DNA from: Aralia elata | Lineage: Eukaryota; Streptophyta; Magnoliopsida; Apiales; Araliaceae | Assembly: GCA_034770075.1 (NCBI GenBank) | Contig: CM068385.1 | Coordinates: 51,406,746-51,470,745 of the forward strand | DNA length: 64,000 nt | Reading direction: 5' to 3' | Shown here: positions 59,020 through 64,000 of the stretch, piece by piece | How the letters are laid out: the number at the start of each line of letters is the position of its first letter | Position numbering within the stretch: the first letter of the stretch is position 1 | Translations under genes and position numbers: made by a program | The notes under the pieces: model-generated | Told to the model about the DNA's origin: nothing | Seen by the model: the letters and a program-made list of their open reading frames with translations, nothing else | The model's database searches: none

Positions 59020-61875
59020 TGTGACACCCCCAAATCCGGGTACTTTATTTCCACTGATTTGGTGTTCACTATATCATTTATTCATAACTAACTACCCATA
59101 ATAAAGGACAATTAAATTAAATTAAGCTGAATGAAATATCTTCCCACAAAAGGGTTACATCTCTAATCTCTTAATTAAATAAAATCCAAGGTTATCTAAC
59201 ATTTATTACATCAATGCGGAATTAAAACATAAAATTAAACAAGTCTTATTACAAAGAACTGAATCAAATAGAATAAACATCTTCATTTGCTCATCTTGCC
59301 CTTGCCCTTGCTAGTGGACGACTCATCCGACTTTTCAGATTTTGCTGCAATGTTTTATGCAAGGGTGAGCATATAATTGCCCACAAGTGGAATAACAATG
59401 ACAATTAAATAACCAATGGAGTAGATTTTCAACTGAGGTATAATAGTTATCCTCAAATCATTCAACAAAAAAATCAGAGGACTGAAAACTCAAAAGAAAA
59501 CTCGACATAAGAGTTGAGTATAGATTTCAAAATCAAAAGTATATCTGAGGGTCATAAGACCTCGAACTATGTCCTAGGCTAACAAGTATCACTACTGTAA
59601 CCTTTAACAGTCTTATAGACTATGGACTATCCATCTCGTACTCTGGGGGATCAGCCCTTCGTACAATGTATTATGCACAAACATTTTAACGCCATTGCGT
59701 AATTAATCCCCTATATTAGGGTTGTTCATCTCAGTTTAACTTCAGATTCCCTACCAAAAGAAACTTGGTTTGGGATAACTTCAAGATTTTCTAAATCTTT
59801 GGAACGCTCATCAACTATTGACTAGCTGAATCAATAAGGATTTGCTAGTCATTAAAGCATTTGATTCAACAATAGAATCGTACAATAAGATTTATGTTTG
59901 AAGTTTGAATAAGGATTCATGACTAGATAATAAATGACTAGAATATAACATAAGCATTTGTCATTTTATCAACCTTGCTTGAATAATGATAAGCTAAGGT
60001 TAATAAGCTTGCTCAATGAAAGGAAAATAAGAAACTTGCTTTCAACGAAAAATAAAAGATTAAGGGTAGAAAACTTACCTCGTGCGTAGATTACATATTA
60101 AAGTTCACGCTCTTTAATCAACCTATACATTTCGTTTGAAAAGCGGTAACAACAATCAGTTACTATAAGCACTTTAGAATTCGTTCTTATCCATTTATTT
60201 TAATATATCAATTGTCATTTGATATTCAATAGATATTCGCTCATCATCCATTGTAGTATCTCATTAATCACTTAATACCTTAGCTTAAGTTTTATACATG
60301 CACATGACCATATAACAACATCACAAAGAAAAGGGAATTTATTTATTTAATTTTAATTTTTTTTCCTGTTCCACCACCAGGGCGGTGGATTCCTTCACAG
60401 AAAAACGTCGGGGCGAGGAATCTAGTTTAATTATGGCGCCGGGGCGACAAGACCGCCAGGGCGACAAAACTAGTTCATTTCTACCGCCGGGGCGGTAGAC
60501 TCGACTGTCACCTTCTACAGTTCGCGAACCAGTGCAACTTCAGACCAAAATTTTCAAATTCTACCATCTGATTCATAAAATAAGCATACCCAGACGTCAA
60601 ACATGATGTAAAATAATTACCCAACATGTTTCTAACAATTCTAATCATTATAGAACACATAAACAACTAATTAGAATCCAAAAATTCAATGTTTAAACAA
60701 AATATTCATATTTTGGCCTATTTGATAAAATTAAACACTGTGAATTCATCTCTAAACTATTTTAATCCATTCCACTTGCATTCTTTTCGTTTTTCATCAC
60801 ATTAACACAATCAAAAGTCAATTTACCGATTAATAATCTAATTGAACATCAATTTTCATACATATAAGCCATACATGAAAGTAAAACTCTGTAAAACCAA
60901 AAACTCTATTTTAAAACATGCTTTCATGGATTAATTCCTACAAATTGGTTTATAAACATCATATATTCACTAGTACATGCATATTCATCACATAAACAAT
61001 TTCTAGCAAATTTTTGGTTCATCAATATTTCACAGAGAACTAATTTGAAGAAAATAAGAACTAAAGTTTCAGGTTAGATTATTTCCTGATAATTCTTCTT
61101 AGACTATGATTATACTAGCTTTAGTAGTCTTCTTCCTTCTCCTTCTCAATTCACAGCACTCTTCCTTTCCAATTTTTTTTTATTCTTTCTCTGCTAAACT
61201 CTGTTCTTCTTCCTTAAGCTTAGAAACAACTGGTAAGGTTTTTTTTAACGTAAGTTGATATTAACTTGTCAGTTGCAAAAAGCTAAGAGTTAGGCCATGT
61301 TTGGCAAACTCAAATGCAAAAAAATGGAATTTCAAAGGCCCAAGGCCTTGTTTGGTTGAACCAAAGCAAAACAATCCATTTTTACCAACCAAGGGTCACA
61401 AGGCCTTGTTTGGTTTAACTAAAATTAACCCTTTTTCATTTATTTTAATAACTCATTATACTATATAGTTTAATTGTCACACTTGTCACACTTTCAATTT
61501 AATTAAACCTATTATTAAATAAATCCAATTAAATCTTACTAATTTAATTATAACTTTTATTTGATCAATATCACTATACCAAATAAATTATTTTATTCAA
61601 ATAAATCATTTATTCATCTAATTTAATTATTAAATTAAATTAGAATAGACACATCAAATTACATTTAAATTACAATTAACATAATTAACTAAAATGAATT
61701 ACTCCACAATAACTTTATCAATTATTTATTTTACTCATTAAATAAATTAGCTAAAAATATTTATTTAACTTAATAAATATTTTTATTTATTCACAAAAAT
61801 TACATTCGTTACATCCTTCCCTCCTTAAAAGGATTATGTCCCCAGAATCACAACGCAATAAATTCGTCCGTTACA
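59020..61875 (-). repeat. LTR H (chromovirus-type) with collapsed internal end
   Basis: TGTGACACCCCC at 59020, preceded by TTTCT. The LTR proper ends at 61813; on minus it starts TGTAACGAATG right after AAGGAGGGAAGGA, a polypurine tract with GGGGACATAATCC upstream, typical of chromoviruses. After 62 bp comes another TGTAACG terminus at 61875, then TTTCT (61876-61880). So one complete insertion lost its other LTR and nearly all its internal region. It contains the conserved hairpin block (59360-59390) and a GC dyad array (60373-60495). Confidence 0.75.
60373..60495. repeat. GC dyad array in LTR H: 13-bp cores, 31-bp period
   Basis: Core CCGCCRGGGCGG type, with centres at 60379, 60410, 60441, 60458 and 60489 (steps 31, 31, 17, 31). 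With a 13-bp core the regular spacer is again 18 bp. Confidence 0.85.
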
Positions 61876-61880
61876 TTTCT

Positions 61881-63692
61881 CCCTCCTATATACTGGTCCC
61901 TTTCTTGCTTAATATTAGGAGGGATCTGATTGATTATCGGGGATATATATATATATATATTGATTTCAAGGACAATGACATGTTATATCCTTCCTCCATA
62001 TTTCTTTAATTTTGGAGGAGAATGAGAAGTCTTTAACTTGTTGGATTAATCCTTAGGCAAACCAGTGATCCAATGACTTTGCAACATGTTATCTACTTTA
62101 ATAAGCATGTATATATTGCGCTATATAATACGTTTTATAAATAATATACGGAGTATTAACAAAACGAATTACCTATAATTGATTTGAATTTGAATCAAAG
62201 TGAATAGAATATGTATTCATTGAGCTATGTAATAATCATATGTATGATACATAGGTACTATATGAAGTATTAACACTTAGAGTACGTGAATTTGAATAGA
62301 ACCGATAGCGTTTTATACAAGTTAAGCTTGTGCTAAACCACAACAACTTGTTGTATTGAAATTAGTTGAGTTGTACCTATTTTGAAAGATTCAATAATCA
62401 AAGAATATTTATTATGAATTCGAAATGTAACTTTATAGTTATTGTAAATTAACCCGAGACGGTGACAAGATTATACGAGAAATGGTATATTTGTTAGATC
62501 AGAACATGTGAAGCAGAGATATTTTGGCTTCTGTATCTTCTCCAAGTAATCTTCATATCTAATTTGTTATTATCAAACAAGTTGTGTTATATCCTTCATA
62601 TACTCAACCTCTTAACAGTTTTGCATTTGCTTGTAGTGTGTTTGTCTTCGGAGTATTTGTATTGTTGACTTATATTTGGTATGCATTCCTTGTACTCTTT
62701 TATATTTGGTTTGGGCATTGAATGATGTGATCTAAAACCAGTAATAAGCAATCAAATTAAAATAGTTAGGAAATTAAATTGTTTACACATACCGATTTTC
62801 ATAGTCCAGCATTTTTAGAAGGGTCACAAAGTCGTTACCTTTTAGTTCTTGTTAGCTAAAAGTATGTAAAGCTGCTTTTGGTCCAAATCTAATCTTCAGC
62901 ATTATTGTAGTGCACTAAGTAAATGCTACTAGCAAACAAACGGTGTTAGAAATAAATATACAATTTTGACAATAGAACAGTCAGGACTCCTCATGCACAG
63001 TTTTATTGGATATGTGTTATTGACGTTAGACCTACAAAATATGAAATGTGCAACAAATCGTGCTTGTTTTTGTAACTGTAAATTATAGGACAATAATATC
63101 TGTTGTAATCTTTGCCCTTCATCTCTAATAAAATCTTCTTCTTACATGCAAAAAGACAATTACAAGAGTTTAATTTAAATTATGCATCTAACTTCATAAT
63201 TAGTAGATAAATGTTATACATGTTATTATTGTATAATTATTTAAGTATGATAAATCGTTTATTTATATAATAAATGTATTTACTATATAAATTGTATATA
63301 TTACATGTGATGAAGGTATAATATGTGTAATGCAATAGTAAAGTATGTATTAGTATATTATACGAATTGAGAGCATATTGGGAATTATGAATTTAGGACT
63401 TAAGGATATTTTCTTAGGCAGCTCTAGTGTTTGGTAGTTATGTCATCTTAAGATGACCAGAACATGGTATAGGCTCTGTTCAATAATGAAGAGAACAACT
63501 TTGTTTTAAAATATATTTGTTACTATGTAAGTATGCATTCGTAAAAGTCTACCCTTACAACACGCAACATATATTTACAAATATTAGTACAAAATTGTGC
63601 AAATCAACTGTAAATGTCTTGGAATGACATAATAATCGCAACTCATCCCTCAATAGTGCTCTCGTTATTAATTATTCTAATTTAATTTTCAG
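61881..63692. other. Intergenic or intronic DNA, no gene recognised
   Basis: AT-rich with a short (AT)n at 61945-61961. No long ORF on either strand and no LTR ends. It probably belongs to the gene that begins or continues at 63693. Confidence 0.4.
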
Positions 63693-63760
63693 GGAGATCC
63701 AATTGAAGGTTACAAAAGCAAACAAACGAGTGGGTACAACTTAAAAATGAATCTGTATAT
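63693..63760 (+). CDS. Possible 68-bp exon (TTTTCAG/.../GTAAGT)
   Basis: The stretch is bounded by a pyrimidine-rich acceptor TTAATTTTCAG (to 63692) and the perfect donor GTAAGT (63761). It reads open as GDPIEGYKSKQTSGYNLKMN. Phase 0 at its start would fit the phase-0 end of the exon at 31095, but nothing proves they belong to one gene. The product is not recognised. Confidence 0.4.
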
Positions 63761-63860
63761 GTAAGTTATACAAACCTTACCTTGTTTTTGAATCTGGGAT
63801 TATCTTTGAATTATTTGCATTTGTTGTTAATTTCACATAATGAAATGAAATATCTCTGAG

Positions 63861-64000
63861 ATGGAAGCAGAATCTGGATATGTTGACAGCAATGACAAAA
63901 GGGAGATTATGACTCGAGTGTTGGGTAAGAAGGCAGGGAGAGTGCTTGGTTTTGGATTTGGTCCTCGAGCAAAGAAGTATTCATCCAGCGAGAAAGAAAA
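63861..64000 (+). CDS. 5' part of a plant transposase-24-like gene or exon, cut by the window
   Basis: Open from ATG at 63861 to the edge: MEAESGYVDSNDKREIM, then RVLGKKAGRVLGFGFGPR. The pattern of a short acidic start, VLG, and GxxxGFGxGP followed by basic residues is typical of the C-terminal segment of plant proteins annotated as Ptta/En-Spm transposase (transposase_24). It could be a transposon remnant or a host protein with that segment. CTCTGAG just before the ATG could be a splice acceptor, in which case this is an internal exon. Confidence 0.45.
   Translation, partial: MEAESGYVDSNDKREIMTRVLGKKAGRVLGFGFGPRAKKYSSSEKE

Noticed and set aside
1..64000. tRNA, rRNA or organelle DNA inserts
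   Set aside because: I looked for conserved tRNA arms, rRNA words and plastid genes and saw none. Primer-site matches to tRNA ends are only 12-18 bases.

Overview
The window is nuclear DNA of a flowering plant, probably a eudicot. It is AT-rich and built almost entirely of LTR retrotransposons of plant-specific lineages: Athila and chromovirus-type Ty3/gypsy, and Sirevirus-like and other Ty1/copia. The only host-like coding traces are an exon 1 of histone H2A.Z that ends in a stop, a short exon with a consensus splice donor that is present twice, and the 5' part of a transposase-24-like gene running off the right edge. I see no rRNA, tRNA, CRISPR or bacterial-type features.

Layout. 1-1551: a rearranged copia LTR, two pieces joined head to head. 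1552-4058: a minus-strand gypsy LTR with a decayed primer site. 4059-8918: a decayed Sirevirus-like copia on the plus strand. 8919 to about 15700: a minus-strand copia (LTR 8919-10720, decayed gag-pol, leader). 15716 to about 25600: a long Athila element (5' LTR, PBS, gag, pol, an extra env-position ORF) with no 3' LTR. About 25600-31171: low-copy-looking DNA with the H2A.Z exon. 31172-58117: a large nested complex flanked by the 5-bp duplication AATTT. 58118-61880: a flank and another chromovirus LTR bounded by TTTCT. 61881-64000: unassigned DNA, then exons at the right edge.

The nest can be ordered from target-site duplications read directly in the sequence. LTR family A (AATTT) was hit by a solo LTR, C (CTTAC). 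C was hit by a short non-autonomous Athila, B (ACATA). The 5' LTR of B was hit by a solo LTR (GCTTC). The right side carries an extra 1540-bp tandem copy of the LTR tail. The left side carries a second copy of about 215 bp of flanking exon/intron DNA, so rearrangement followed insertion.

The most unusual signal is shared by several of these otherwise different elements. They carry small arrays of GC-rich inverted-repeat cores of 13-14 bp separated mostly by exactly 18 bp, giving a 31-32 bp period, about three turns of the double helix. One Athila element has such an array in three places: its LTR, the gag-pol junction and the leader of its third ORF. LTR C has AT-richer dyad arrays at 31- and 22-bp steps. 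The core sequence differs between families while the geometry is kept. I know of no name for this. All elements with recognisable pol are broken; the only long intact element ORF is the truncated gag-protease ORF of Athila B.
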